64,000 nt of DNA from Verrucomicrobiota bacterium (lineage in GTDB: Bacteria; Verrucomicrobiota; Verrucomicrobiia; Opitutales; Opitutaceae), in contig JACTNC010000045.1 of assembly GCA_014584295.1 (NCBI GenBank), forward strand, positions 62,001-126,000, in the 5' to 3' direction. The position numbers were made by a program, and so were the translations under genes. This document shows positions 9,491 to 18,753 of this stretch, in pieces. The notes under the pieces were generated by a model. It worked only from the letters and a program-made list of their open reading frames with translations. It ran no database searches and was not told the DNA's origin. The stretch's first letter is position 1, and every line of letters starts with the position of its first letter.

Positions 9491-10411
9491 TCAGAAACCA
9501 GGAACAGACAGCTTTGAACGATGGGTCGCAATATAGTCGGCCGCGTACGCTGCAAAGGCACGCTTTAAGGTCATGGTGATCGTATTGTCACCGGTCCTGA
9601 ATGCATACGAATCAATGCTGCGAACAGGCACGATGTCCTTTGTGGTCGAAAGCAGGAAGCACTCCTCGAATGCACCCAGCTCCTCCGGTCGGATTGCGCG
9701 CTCCTGAACTTTCACTCCCGCGGCCCGGGCAACCGAGTTGACAAGAATACCCCTCGTCACCCCTTCAAGGATGCCTGCGCCGGTGGGCGGGGTTACGACC
9801 ACACCTCCCGCGACGAAGGCAATATTGCTCACTGCGGCTTCTGTTATCTCTCCGTCAAGGTTGCTGATCACCACCTCATCGGCACCTCTTGCGCGAGCCT
9901 CGCGGAGGCAGAGAATGTTGTTCAGGTAATTGCCCGTTTTCCACGCCGGATTGAGCGTGTCGCGGGCATTGCGTCGCAGTGATCTCGCCTGCGAAAGCAC
10001 CAGCCCTGACCGAAGCTTTTCAGGTGGCAGGGAAGGGTTGGCCTGTACGAGCAGAACATAGTCGGCGCGATCAGCCAGGGCGACATCAAGTCCGATGGGG
10101 CCGCCGCCTCGGGTGATCTGAAGGCGCACATAGATATCCTGCACTTGACTGACCCGCGAACGAAAGGCCGCCACGGTCTTGCGAATTTCTTCCAGCAGGC
10201 CAGGGCGGGTGACAGGAATTGTCAGGAAGAGTGCCGACGCCGAACGCTCCAGCCGCGCCCAGTGTTCCTCCCAGGCGAAAAGCACATGTTCATAGGTGCG
10301 CCACACTTCATAGATTGCGTCGCCATATAGGAACCCTCTGTTTAGGGGCGCTATCGACGGCTCATCCGCAGGATGCAGCCGTCCATTGGTATTGGCCTGT
10401 ACGTATGCCAT
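9491..10411 (-). CDS. class IV PLP-dependent aminotransferase (branched-chain or D-amino-acid type)
   Basis: A fold-type IV aminotransferase that transfers amino groups between an amino acid and 2-oxoglutarate or a similar acceptor. The start MAYVQANTNGRL, the segment NRGFLYGDAIYEVWRT, the PLP lysine in NPAWKTGNYLNN, and ITEAAVSNIAFV plus GAGILEGVTRG all fit this family. At 306 aa it matches IlvE, D-alanine aminotransferase and aminodeoxychorismate lyase, and sequence alone does not separate these three. ATG at 10411 was chosen over upstream in-frame starts because MAYVQANTNG is the natural N-terminus. It is separated from the upstream HTH gene by a terminator. Confidence 0.85.
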   Translation of the reverse strand: MAYVQANTNGRLHPADEPSIAPLNRGFLYGDAIYEVWRTYEHVLFAWEEHWARLERSASALFLTIPVTRPGLLEEIRKTVAAFRSRVSQVQDIYVRLQITRGGGPIGLDVALADRADYVLLVQANPSLPPEKLRSGLVLSQARSLRRNARDTLNPAWKTGNYLNNILCLREARARGADEVVISNLDGEITEAAVSNIAFVAGGVVVTPPTGAGILEGVTRGILVNSVARAAGVKVQERAIRPEELGAFEECFLLSTTKDIVPVRSIDSYAFRTGDNTITMTLKRAFAAYAADYIATHRSKLSVPGF

Positions 10412-10451
10412 GTCCCGATCCAGATCGCACGTCAGCGACCCGGCAAGGCAC

Positions 10452-10479
10452 AAAAAAACCTCCGCGATTTCACGGAGGT
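10452..10479 (-). terminator. rho-independent terminator of the HTH gene
   Basis: On the minus strand ACCTCCG and CGGAGGT form a 7-bp stem around an 8-base loop, followed by a run of T (the A-run at 10452-10458). It lies 23 bases after the HTH gene stop and upstream of the aminotransferase start. Confidence 0.8.
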
Positions 10480-10501
10480 CTTGAATTCTTTCAAGATACG
10501 A

Positions 10502-10894
10502 TCAGCTCGCCGAGGCACCACGAGCCTTTACAAGCCCCAGGGCCTTCTTGATGTTCTGGACCGTCGGGAGGGAAATCCTGAGCGCGGCCGCAATTTCGCT
10601 GCCCGTCTTCCCATCCTGGACCATCGAACGAACCTGTGCCCGCGTCTCATCCGTGATCTTCGCACGCGTGCGGCGCCCCGACTTGCCAGCAGCCTTTTTT
10701 CCACCCTTGCGGCGCCCGCCGCGAGACCGTTGCGCCGCCTTGAGGGCACGAATAAAGGAATTGAGATCCGGGTAACCGAATTCAGCAGGCAGATTGGCCA
10801 ATGCCGAAGTGCGCTCCGCGGTGATGGAACTTTCCATTTCTGCGAGTTTGATACGCGCAGCCTCGAGTTGATTCAGTTTATCAATGAATGCCAT
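10502..10894 (-). CDS. small basic protein with coiled-coil N-terminus and C-terminal helix-turn-helix
   Basis: I do not recognise a named family. The first roughly 55 residues from ATG (MAFIDKLNQLEAARIKLAEM) look helical and coiled-coil-like. A linker follows that is very rich in Arg, Lys and Gly (SRGGRRKGGKKAAGKSGRR). The C-terminal segment TGSEIAAALRISLPTVQNIK has the spacing of a helix-turn-helix like those of resolvases and sigma-like regulators. The layout suggests a DNA-binding, perhaps nucleoid-associated or autoregulatory, protein of 130 aa. The frame opens at a TTG 5 codons earlier, but ATG is preferred. It is monocistronic: its own terminator follows and a long upstream region carries an inverted repeat. 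Confidence 0.75.
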   Translation of the reverse strand: MAFIDKLNQLEAARIKLAEMESSITAERTSALANLPAEFGYPDLNSFIRALKAAQRSRGGRRKGGKKAAGKSGRRTRAKITDETRAQVRSMVQDGKTGSEIAAALRISLPTVQNIKKALGLVKARGASAS

Positions 10895-10903
10895 AGGCGG
10901 TAT

Positions 10904-10943
10904 ATGCAAATGATATCATCGCCCATATCAAGCCCATTTGCAT
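10904..10943. promoter_or_regulatory. inverted repeat, candidate operator of the HTH gene
   Basis: ATGCAAATG (10904-10912) and CATTTGCAT (10935-10943) are perfect 9-bp inverted arms separated by 22 bases. A second 10-bp palindrome, ATGATATCAT (10910-10919), overlaps the left arm. They lie 10 to 49 bases upstream of the HTH gene ATG, where an autorepressor site would be expected. Function is inferred from position only. Confidence 0.4.
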
Positions 10944-11295
10944 GCTATATTTTGTCCAAAACTGACGGTACGATTGAGTTTACATCCCACGGAAGGTTTC
11001 CAATGGGAATAGCGGCGATCCACGGATGCGCCTGCTGGCATCCTGAAGGCAGTTCATCCGTTTCATTTGCACGGGCCATCAATCCATGAAAACACTATTT
11101 ATTGTATTTCTATACTCCCGGAACTTTCCGGTGCTCCATCCGGGATCGCGACGCATTTCGCGCTGGAATCCTGCCGAGGGAGCGCAAAATCCAGGCATCT
11201 GTTCCCCCTGAGCTGCAAGATCCGCAGCATCGCAGGGTGGCTCGGAACTTCCCTTCCATGAGAATTTACAGGGGGGGCAGAACAGGGTCGAGTGC
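10944..11295. other. intergenic stretch without a recognised gene
   Basis: About 350 bases, locally A/T-rich, between the divergent HTH and nusA genes. Short open frames exist on both strands but none looks like a protein. rimP, which precedes nusA in many bacteria, is absent here. Confidence 0.5.
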
Positions 11296-11325
11296 TTGAC
11301 AAGGGTTTTTACCGCAGGCTAACTA
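11296..11325 (+). promoter_or_regulatory. sigma-70 type promoter of the nusA operon
   Basis: A perfect -35 TTGACA (11296-11301) is followed after 18 bases by TAACTA (11320-11325); CTAACT one base earlier would give a 17-base spacer. Transcription would start near 11332, giving a leader of about 70 bases before nusA. Confidence 0.65.
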
Positions 11326-11357
11326 ACCCGTTCGCAGTCACGGTCACTTTCAATTGA

Positions 11358-11384
11358 GGTGGGCCTTTGGCCCGCCTTTTTTTT
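11358..11384 (+). terminator. nusA: intrinsic terminator inside the nusA leader (attenuator candidate)
   Basis: GGTGGGCC and GGCCCGCC form an 8-bp stem with one G-T pair and a 3-base loop, followed directly by eight T (11377-11384). It ends 20 bases before the nusA ATG and lies downstream of the promoter at 11296. Transcripts from that promoter must read through it to reach nusA. Since NusA protein acts at pause and terminator hairpins, feedback attenuation is an attractive inference. Confidence 0.75.
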
Positions 11385-11404
11385 CACATTAAACTACACG
11401 CCCT

Positions 11405-12637
11405 ATGAGCAACGAAATTCTATCTGTCCTCGAGTACATGGAGAAGGAGAAGGGGATCGGTCGTGCCGATATGATAGCGGCGATTGTGAATGCCATCAAG
11501 GCGGCCGCACTCAAAGGTGTTAACTCCGGTCAGGAGCTCAAGATAGAGATCAATCCCAAGAACGGGCAATTGAAGGCCTGGTCCGTGCTCAAGGTTGTCG
11601 ACTCCGTCAGCAATCCGCGCACTGAAATTCATGTCGAGAAGGCCCAGGCAATCCAGCCGGGTGTGCAGATCGGTGAAATGATCGACCGGGAGATCGACCC
11701 GTCGACGCTGGGTCGGATTGCCGCACAGACCGCCCGTCAGGCCGTGATGCAGCGCCTTCGACAATTCGAAAAGGAGCGCATCTACGACGATTTCAAGGAC
11801 ATGGTCGGGAATATCGTGACCGGCACCGTCAGGCGCAAGGAGCGAAACGACATCTTCATCGACCTGGGCAAGGCTGAGGCCGTACTGCCGGGCAAGGAGC
11901 AGGTTCCCGGCGAGGAATACCAGCCGGGTGACCGCATTCGCTGCCTTCTGCTGGAAATTGAGAACAGCCCGCGAGGTCCTGAACTCGTGCTCAGCCGTTC
12001 ATCCCCGCGTTTCGTCCGCCGGTTGTTCGAGGTGGAAGTCACCGAAATCGCCGATGGCACCGTCAAGATCGAGTCCTTCGCCCGTGAACCGGGATACCGC
12101 ACGAAAATGGCCGTCACTTCAAAGGACCCCAAAGTGGATCCGGTTGGCGCCTGCGTCGGCGCGCGGGGCGCCCGCGTCAAGACCATCGTGCGCGAACTGA
12201 ATGGCGAAAAGATCGATATCATCAACTATTTCGCCGACCCTAAACAGATGGTCATTGAGGCCCTGCGCCCTGCAGTGCCTCGCGACCTCCAGTTCGACGA
12301 AAAGAACCGCCGAATCCTCATACGTGTTGCCGCTGATGACCTTGCGGTTGCCATCGGAAAGGGCGGCAAGAATGTCCGTCTCACGTCGCGCCTCCTCGGA
12401 TGGCGCCTCGAGGTCGAAGAATACAAGACCCAGGTCGCGGATCCCCGCGCCTCGGGAATCAATACACTCGTTTCCACCTTTGGCTTTGATCCCGCACTTG
12501 CCGGCCGGCTCTTTGCCATCGGTGTGACCTCCCCGGCTGCATTCGAGGGAATGTCGACCGATGACCTGGTCAGCGCCAACTTCTCCGCCGAGGAAGCCGA
12601 AGCAATCATGGCCCGCGTGCACAGTGAGGCCCACTGA
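11405..12637 (+). CDS. nusA: transcription termination/antitermination factor NusA
   Basis: Binds RNA polymerase and nascent RNA and modulates pausing, termination and antitermination. Order of parts: N-terminal polymerase-binding domain (residues 1 to about 125), S1 domain beginning near [22 protein letters not shown]1 with [24 protein letters not shown]2 with [21 protein letters not shown] single short C-terminal helix-hairpin-helix-like repeat follows ([18 protein letters not shown]). The 410 aa length corresponds to forms without the long double acidic repeat of E. coli. It heads the nusA-infB-rbfA-nrnA-truB-ribF cluster. No convincing Shine-Dalgarno precedes the ATG; the leader holds an intrinsic terminator. 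Confidence 0.96.
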   Translation: MSNEILSVLEYMEKEKGIGRADMIAAIVNAIKAAALKGVNSGQELKIEINPKNGQLKAWSVLKVVDSVSNPRTEIHVEKAQAIQPGVQIGEMIDREIDPSTLGRIAAQTARQAVMQRLRQFEKERIYDDFKDMVGNIVTGTVRRKERNDIFIDLGKAEAVLPGKEQVPGEEYQPGDRIRCLLLEIENSPRGPELVLSRSSPRFVRRLFEVEVTEIADGTVKIESFAREPGYRTKMAVTSKDPKVDPVGACVGARGARVKTIVRELNGEKIDIINYFADPKQMVIEALRPAVPRDLQFDEKNRRILIRVAADDLAVAIGKGGKNVRLTSRLLGWRLEVEEYKTQVADPRASGINTLVSTFGFDPALAGRLFAIGVTSPAAFEGMSTDDLVSANFSAEEAEAIMARVHSEAH

Positions 12638-12701
12638 TGGTCGCACGTCCCACCCACATCCACCTGACACACCTGCATACCTGCGCGCCCGGAAATAAAC
12701 G

Positions 12702-15242
12702 ATGAGCATCCGTATCCACGAACTCGCCAAGCGACACAACATGGAAGGCAAGGAGATGCTGGCCTTCCTGAAGGAGCGTGGCTACGTATCCGCGGACACC
12801 CGTTCGGTTTCCAGCACGGTCAACAAGATCTACGAGGAGGAGGTGGACAAGGAATTCGCCATGCGTGCGGCGAGCGCGGCTGCCTCGGTCGCCCCGGTTG
12901 CCGAACCTCCAGCCGAAACCACAGAGACCGTCAAAGGCCCGGTGGGAACATTCGTCAAATCGAAGGAAGACATCGCCCGCGAGCGCGAGGAGGCAAAGGT
13001 TGCCGCAAGTGCCGCAGCGCGAGCGCCTGCTGCCCAGCCTTCATCTCCAGCGCCCACGCCGCCTGTTCCCGTCGTCCCTTCACGGCCGCCGCTCTCCGCG
13101 CCTCCCGCTCTGCCCGCCCGACCGCCTGTCACGCCACCGCAACCGGTGCGTGCCATCGCACCGTCACCGGTCGCACCGCATCCAATTCCACCACCCGCAG
13201 CGGTGCCATTGCGCACACCTGCGCCGAGCCCGCAGCCCGCGCCAATTCCGCCTCCTCCCGTCAGCAGAGCACCGGTTCATGCCCCACCCGCGGTCAGCGC
13301 CCCTCCGCCCCTGGTACCTCCGCCCGCACTGCCTCCTCGCACATTTCCGCCGCCGATGGCCCCAAAACCAGCGGCTGCCGCAGCACCACAACCCTTCGTT
13401 CCCCCTGTACAGCCCGCACTGCCCGTCGCCACATACACGCAGCAAGGTGACATTCGAATCATTCACATGAAACCACCGGTCGTCGTCCGCGATTTTGCGG
13501 CGGCGCTCGGACTGAAGCCTTTCAAGCTCATCTCAGAATTGATGGAAATGGGGATCTTCGCGTCGATGACGCAGAGCCTCGAAGAGCCCATCGCCAGCAA
13601 AGTGGCGGAAAATCACGGTTTCGTCCTTGAGATCAAGCACCGGGGCGACGCATCCAGCCAGCAGGCTGCAAAGGAAAAGGAACGCGCGAAGCAGGTTAAG
13701 CCCGAGGCCGACGATGCGGCGAACCTGGCACCACGCCCGCCGGTCGTCTGCATTCTCGGCCACGTCGACCACGGGAAGACCTCCCTTCTCGATGCCATCC
13801 GCAAGGCTCATGTTGCCGAAGGCGAAGCGGGAGGCATCACCCAGCACATCGGTGCCTACCAGATTGAGCATGCCGGAAGGAAAATCACTTTCCTCGATAC
13901 TCCCGGCCACGCTGCATTTTCAAAAATGCGCGCGCGCGGGGCAAACGTAACCGACATTGCCATCCTTGTCGTCGCGGCCGATGACGGATTCATGCTTCAG
14001 ACCGACGAGGCGCTCAAGCACGCCCAGAATGCCAAGGTCACGCTCATGGTCGCGGTCAACAAAATGGACGTGAAGGGCGCCAATCTCGACCGTGTAAAGA
14101 CCCAGATGCAGGAACGTGGAATCGCAGCCGAAGACTGGGGTGGAGAGACAATCACGGTTCCGGTTTCAGCCCTCAAGGGGACGGGCATCACAGAGCTTCT
14201 CGATTACATCCTTCTTCAGGCGGACGTGCTCGAACTGAAGGCAAATCCGAAGGCCGAGGCCTCGGGCGTGATCATCGAGTCCCAAATCGACGTGGGCCGC
14301 GGGCCCCTTGCTACAGTGATTGTCCAGCGCGGAACCCTCAAGATCGGCGATGCCCTCGTCTGCGGTCCGCATTGGGCAAAGGTCCGCGCGATGTTTGACG
14401 ACCAGGGCAACAATGTGAAAGAGGCTCCTCCCTCCACACCCGTCCGCATCATCGGGTGGTCGGGTACGCCGGAGAGCGGATCTCAGTTCCGCGCCGTGAA
14501 GAATGCCCGCGAAGCGGAAAGGCTCGCCGAGGAGGTCCAGCACGAGGCGCGCAAGGAGGCCTCAAGCCAGGCATCGCAGCCCAAGAACGTCTCCGTGGAA
14601 CAGTTGTTCGCGGACATCGCCGCCACACAAAGCAAGACGCTCAAGGTCATCGTCAAGACCGACGTCTTCGGTTCTTCCGAAGCCATCCGGAGCGTGCTCG
14701 AAGGCATCAAGAGCAGCAAGGTGTCACTGGAAATCGTCTCAACCGATGTTGGCCTGGTCACGAAGAACGACGTCCTGATGGCCAGTGCCTCCAACGCGGT
14801 CGTCATCGGTTTCAACACTAAGCTTGAAAACGGCGTTACTCCGCTCGCCAAGCACCACAAGGTCAGGGTCGAAACCTACGGAATCATCTACGAACTCGCC
14901 GACAAGGTGCGCGACATGATGGCCGATCTCCTCGATCCTGAGATCAAGGAAGTCCGCACGGGCGCCGCCGAGGTGCGCGCGACCTTCCCTCTCGCCAAAG
15001 GTTTTGTCGCCGGATGTCTGGTCACCGAGGGAAAGGTCACGCGCAATTCCCGCGCCAGGGTTCGCCGCAAGAAGGACTCGGTCTACGAAGGCAAAGTCGA
15101 TACGCTCAAGCGCTTCAAGGACGACGCCAACGAAGTCCGTGCAGGACTGGAATGCGGCATCAAGCTCGACGACTTCAACGGTTACGAGATCGGTGACGTG
15201 ATCGAAGTCTTTGAAATCCAGAAAGTCAGGGCCTCGCTCTAG
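12702..15242 (+). CDS. infB: translation initiation factor IF-2
   Basis: GTPase that places initiator tRNA on the 30S subunit and promotes subunit joining. The N-terminal IF2N module ([20 protein letters not shown]) is followed by a long Pro/Ala linker, about residues 95-245. A second N-terminal-like module ([19 protein letters not shown]) then precedes the G domain with GHVDHGKT (from residue 353), DTPGHAAF and NKMD. Domains II to IV follow to the end ([20 protein letters not shown]). The 846 aa length is ordinary. It is 64 bases after nusA and 107 bases before rbfA. Confidence 0.97.
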   Translation: MSIRIHELAKRHNMEGKEMLAFLKERGYVSADTRSVSSTVNKIYEEEVDKEFAMRAASAAASVAPVAEPPAETTETVKGPVGTFVKSKEDIAREREEAKVAASAAARAPAAQPSSPAPTPPVPVVPSRPPLSAPPALPARPPVTPPQPVRAIAPSPVAPHPIPPPAAVPLRTPAPSPQPAPIPPPPVSRAPVHAPPAVSAPPPLVPPPALPPRTFPPPMAPKPAAAAAPQPFVPPVQPALPVATYTQQGDIRIIHMKPPVVVRDFAAALGLKPFKLISELMEMGIFASMTQSLEEPIASKVAENHGFVLEIKHRGDASSQQAAKEKERAKQVKPEADDAANLAPRPPVVCILGHVDHGKTSLLDAIRKAHVAEGEAGGITQHIGAYQIEHAGRKITFLDTPGHAAFSKMRARGANVTDIAILVVAADDGFMLQTDEALKHAQNAKVTLMVAVNKMDVKGANLDRVKTQMQERGIAAEDWGGETITVPVSALKGTGITELLDYILLQADVLELKANPKAEASGVIIESQIDVGRGPLATVIVQRGTLKIGDALVCGPHWAKVRAMFDDQGNNVKEAPPSTPVRIIGWSGTPESGSQFRAVKNAREAERLAEEVQHEARKEASSQASQPKNVSVEQLFADIAATQSKTLKVIVKTDVFGSSEAIRSVLEGIKSSKVSLEIVSTDVGLVTKNDVLMASASNAVVIGFNTKLENGVTPLAKHHKVRVETYGIIYELADKVRDMMADLLDPEIKEVRTGAAEVRATFPLAKGFVAGCLVTEGKVTRNSRARVRRKKDSVYEGKVDTLKRFKDDANEVRAGLECGIKLDDFNGYEIGDVIEVFEIQKVRASL

Positions 15243-15349
15243 CCGCGGCGGCCCCGCTCACCATTCCTGGTTACCTCCGGCCGGCTCCCCGCCCGCCGGA
15301 TTCCCGGCTGTCCAGGGCGAACGCGGCGCCATCCTATTCCTGTCCCATC

Positions 15350-15742
15350 GTGTCCAACCGCACTTTACGCATCAACGAACTCGTCCAGCGGGAGATGAGT
15401 GACTACCTTCGGAAAAAATACCAATCGGAGTCGGTCACTCTGACCATCACCGCGGTGGAAGTCGCCTCCGACCTGCGCACGGGCAAGGCCTATGTGGGGA
15501 TCTTAGGCGATGATGCCCATTGCCTCGATCGCCTGCGCTGGCTAAGGCGACACAGCGAGGAAATCCGGCGCGAACTGGGAAAGCGTGTGATACTCAAATG
15601 GAACCCACGCTGGGAATTCCTTCTCGACGATTCAGGCGAAAGGGGTGCGCGCATCCTGCGTGCAATCACCGAAATCGAAGAGCACGATCGAAAGGCCCGC
15701 GAGCGCCGCGAAGGTGGCGAAACGGGCGGCAATCCGGCCTGA
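15350..15742 (+). CDS. rbfA: 30S ribosome-binding factor RbfA
   Basis: Helps late 16S rRNA maturation and 30S assembly, and cold growth. The KH-like fold is visible in RTLRINELVQREMSDYLRKK, LTITAVEVASDLRTGKAYVG and RRELGKRVILKWNPRWEFLLDD cut into shorter conserved blocks. The GTG start is the first position giving the family's beginning; no clear ribosome-binding site is seen. At 130 aa it is a normal length with a charged C-terminal tail. Position between infB and nrnA is the classic order. Confidence 0.93.
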   Translation: MSNRTLRINELVQREMSDYLRKKYQSESVTLTITAVEVASDLRTGKAYVGILGDDAHCLDRLRWLRRHSEEIRRELGKRVILKWNPRWEFLLDDSGERGARILRAITEIEEHDRKARERREGGETGGNPA

Positions 15743-15758
15743 AGCGCACAAGCAGCCT

Positions 15759-16769
15759 TTGAAAAATCCAGCCTATTCACAACACTCTGCGGCCCTCGCC
15801 GCGCTCGCGTCTGACCTCAAAGGCCGGCCAATTGCCATCGTCGGCCATGCCCGGCCCGATGGTGATTGCATCGGTTCCCAGGTAGCCCTCGCAACCGTCC
15901 TTGGCAACCTGGGTTGCAACGCCGTCTGCGTGAACACAGACCGTGTGCCACGCGTCCTTCAGTTTCTCTGTAGCGAAATGCCCTTTCTGCTTCCGGACGA
16001 GGCGCCTGCCCATGCACCGGCGATTTTTGTGGATTGCGCGGACGTCACGCGCCCCGGGGAAATTCTTGCCAAGCGGTACCCACGGCCCTTGGCCAATATT
16101 GATCACCATCTGTCAAACACACACTTCGCTGAGCACAATTTCCTCGAGACATCCGCCGCGGCAACCTGCGAGATGCTGGCCGGCATGTTTCTCGACTCCC
16201 GACTGCCCATCGACCGGTTCACCGCCCAGGCCCTCTACACCGGAATTGTGACCGATACGGGACAGTTCTGCTTCAATTCGACCTCGGAGAACACTTTCCT
16301 TCTCGCAGCCGAACTTGTCGCACGCGGCGCACAACCTGCGGTCGTTGGACGCGAACTGTACGACAATGAGACGCCGGGTAAAATGCAGCTTCTCCAGCGA
16401 TTCCTTGCGTCCTTGAAAGTGGAGAGTAGCGGCCGGGTTTGCATCGGCATCCTTCCGCTCGGCGTATTCGAGGAAACTGGCGCCAGCCTTGAGGACACCG
16501 AAGGATTGGTTGACTACGCGCGATCCATCCACGGCGTGGAAATCGGCGTGCTCATTGAAGAGCGCGTCGGCGGCATCAAGGCCAGTCTGCGCGGCAAGGA
16601 TCCGGCCTACCGGCTCGATCAGATTGCGACCCAGTTCAACGGCGGCGGGCACGCCTGCGCGGCGGGGCTGAGCCTCAAGGGAGTGACAACCGCAGAGTTT
16701 TGCCCCCGGCTCCTGGCGGCACTAAACGCCCGGATCGCTGAAGTGGAGCACTCACGCTCTAAGACCTGA
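15759..16769 (+). CDS. nrnA: DHH-family bifunctional oligoribonuclease / pAp phosphatase
   Basis: Degrades nanoRNA and dephosphorylates 3'-phosphoadenosine 5'-phosphate. The DHH motif NIDHHLSN is at about residues 114-121, preceded by [14 protein letters not shown] and AIFVDCAD. The C-terminal DHHA1 domain carries [11 protein letters not shown]. About 336 aa from the chosen TTG. The frame is open back into rbfA, so the true start is uncertain; TTG at 15759 leaves a 16-base gap. It follows the usual order between rbfA and truB, and stops 2 bases before truB. Confidence 0.9.
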   Translation: MKNPAYSQHSAALAALASDLKGRPIAIVGHARPDGDCIGSQVALATVLGNLGCNAVCVNTDRVPRVLQFLCSEMPFLLPDEAPAHAPAIFVDCADVTRPGEILAKRYPRPLANIDHHLSNTHFAEHNFLETSAAATCEMLAGMFLDSRLPIDRFTAQALYTGIVTDTGQFCFNSTSENTFLLAAELVARGAQPAVVGRELYDNETPGKMQLLQRFLASLKVESSGRVCIGILPLGVFEETGASLEDTEGLVDYARSIHGVEIGVLIEERVGGIKASLRGKDPAYRLDQIATQFNGGGHACAAGLSLKGVTTAEFCPRLLAALNARIAEVEHSRSKT

Positions 16770-16771
16770 TC

Positions 16772-17500
16772 ATGATCGGAATCCAGAAAGACCTCGACGG
16801 GATCCTGCTGATCGACAAACCGACCGACCACACGTCGCACGACGTCGTGGCCCGTGTTCGTCGCAAGCTCGGCATGAAGCGCATCGGCCATGCGGGGACC
16901 TTGGATCCCATGGCAACCGGCCTGATGATCATGCTGGTGGGCAAGGCCACGAGCGCATCCCAATACCTGATAAGCCTAGACAAGGAATACAGCGGCACGA
17001 TCAAGCTCGGTGAGGTGACCAACACCCAGGATGCGGAGGGCGAGGTTCTCGAACGTCGGCCTGTCCCCCCGTACTCGAAGGAGGAAATCCTGGCTGCGGT
17101 TAAAACATTCCTCGGAGACCAGTATCAGATGCCTCCGATGTTTTCGGCGATCAAGATCGACGGTGTCCCGCTCTACAAGTCCGCACGCAAGGGAGAGGAC
17201 GTGGAGCGCGAGCCCCGCTTTGTCCGGGTCATGAGCTGGGAAATCACCCGTTTCGCACCTACCGAGCTCGATTTCGTCCTGAAGTGCAGCAAGGGCACCT
17301 ATGTTCGCACCCTTGCCCACGATCTTGGAGCCAAGCTCGGATGCGGCGCGCACCTGGGCGTGCTGCGCCGGACCGCGACTCATTCCTTCCAGGTTTCTGA
17401 GGCACTGACAATCGATCAGTTTGAAGCGCTGTCGCGGTCGGAAATTGAATCCCGCCTCATTCCGGTTAGAACCGCAGTTCCACCGGGATTTGTCCTGTGA
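16772..17500 (+). CDS. truB: tRNA pseudouridine(55) synthase
   Basis: Makes pseudouridine 55 in the T-loop of tRNAs. Catalytic Asp45 lies in [11 protein letters not shown]; the segments [18 protein letters not shown] and [13 protein letters not shown] confirm the family. At 242 aa it is shorter than E. coli TruB (314 aa) and appears to lack a full C-terminal PUA-like domain. It starts 2 bases after nrnA and its TGA overlaps the ribF GTG, so translation is probably coupled. Confidence 0.94.
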   Translation: MIGIQKDLDGILLIDKPTDHTSHDVVARVRRKLGMKRIGHAGTLDPMATGLMIMLVGKATSASQYLISLDKEYSGTIKLGEVTNTQDAEGEVLERRPVPPYSKEEILAAVKTFLGDQYQMPPMFSAIKIDGVPLYKSARKGEDVEREPRFVRVMSWEITRFAPTELDFVLKCSKGTYVRTLAHDLGAKLGCGAHLGVLRRTATHSFQVSEALTIDQFEALSRSEIESRLIPVRTAVPPGFVL

Positions 17501-18456
17501 AAGCCAAGCTGTCGTTCGCCAGTCCTCAGGAAGCGGCTCCCTATCTGCACAAGCCGCTTTTTCTGGCAATCGGCATGTTCGACGGTGTGCACCGCGGCCA
17601 CCAGGCAGTAGTCAAGAGCGCAATCGACGCCGCACGCAGCAACAGCGGCACCTCCGCAGTGCTCACCTTCTGGCCGCACCCCAGCGTGCTCTTCAAGCCC
17701 GACGATCCCGTGCGCCAACTGCAGCCACCGGAGTACCGTGAGCGCCTGCTGTTCTCCTTGGGGCTCGATGCAGTCATCACCCAGCCGTTCACCCGCGAAT
17801 TCGCGTCGATCAAGGCAGAACAATTTCTCTCCTCCCTAAAAGGTTGGCTACCCTCACTCGTGGCAGTCTTTGTCGGCGACAACTGGCGTTTCGGCCAAGG
17901 CCGCACCGGGGATGTTTCCTTTCTGCAGTGCGATGGGAAACGTCTCGGAATCGAAGTCGTGAGCATTTCCAGGCTTCAGGCCGAAGGGGAGGTGATCAGC
18001 AGTTCCCGCATTCGCACGCTTCTTTCCGAAGGCGACATCACCCGCGCCAACGCCCTGCTCGGTTACACCTATTTCAGTGAAGGCGTAGTTGTGCCTGGAA
18101 AGAAACTCGGACGCACCCTGGGGTTTCCCACACTGAATCTCCCATGGTCCCCTGATCTGGCACCGCGATTCGGTTCCTATGTTATGCGTGTTAGAGGCGT
18201 GATGGACGAGGATGAGCCCTGGATCCCGGCAGTTGCAAACTACGGATTGCGCCCGACGGTGGAACAAACGTCTGAGCCACGTCTGGAGATTCATGTAATC
18301 GGAAATTGCAACCTCGATGCCGGTGACCGTATCTGCGCCGAATGGCTCTCGTTTCTGCGGCCCGAAAGGCGGTTTGCGGATGTCAATGAATTGAAGTCGC
18401 AGATCAAGGCAGACCTCGAGTGCGCCAAGGCCTATTTCGCGAATCGAGAAGCCTGA
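17497..18456 (+). CDS. ribF: bifunctional riboflavin kinase / FAD synthetase
   Basis: Phosphorylates riboflavin to FMN and adenylates FMN to FAD. The N-terminal nucleotidyltransferase has [15 protein letters not shown] and the ISSSRIR motif. The C-terminal flavokinase has [11 protein letters not shown] and [16 protein letters not shown]. Length 319 aa is standard. The GTG start overlaps the truB stop by 4 bases. This is the last protein gene of the nusA cluster; tRNA-Val follows 57 bases later. Confidence 0.95.
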   Translation: MKAKLSFASPQEAAPYLHKPLFLAIGMFDGVHRGHQAVVKSAIDAARSNSGTSAVLTFWPHPSVLFKPDDPVRQLQPPEYRERLLFSLGLDAVITQPFTREFASIKAEQFLSSLKGWLPSLVAVFVGDNWRFGQGRTGDVSFLQCDGKRLGIEVVSISRLQAEGEVISSSRIRTLLSEGDITRANALLGYTYFSEGVVVPGKKLGRTLGFPTLNLPWSPDLAPRFGSYVMRVRGVMDEDEPWIPAVANYGLRPTVEQTSEPRLEIHVIGNCNLDAGDRICAEWLSFLRPERRFADVNELKSQIKADLECAKAYFANREA

Positions 18457-18513
18457 GATTTATCCTTGCGCACTCCCATGCCTTTCCTGCTTATTGCCAG
18501 ACCGTCAGTTCGT

Positions 18514-18590
18514 GGACCTTTAGCTCAGTTGGTTAGAGCGTTTCCTTGACATGGAAAAGGTCACTGGTTCGAGTCCAGTAAGGTCCACCA
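18514..18590 (+). tRNA. tRNA-Val (anticodon GAC)
   Basis: A full cloverleaf is visible. The acceptor arm GGACCTT pairs with AAGGTCC, and the D-arm begins GCTCAGTTGGTTAGAGC. The anticodon stem TTTCC/GGAAA holds loop TTGACAT with anticodon GAC at 18548-18550, and the T-arm is CTGGTTCGAGTCCAG. Discriminator A and an encoded CCA end are present. It reads GUC and GUU valine codons. Confidence 0.95.
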
Positions 18591-18753
18591 TCCGCGCAAC
18601 GTGCTGAATATCAGCGAAGTCACGTGGAGCCGGATTTTTCGCTTTAGGAAGCTGGGGAAAACGCGTCAGGCTGAGTCCTTTTCTGGCAGGCGATGGAACT
18701 CCGTCCGCCCATTGCGTGCCATAGGTTACTATCGTCGCTTATTCCTGCCTACA

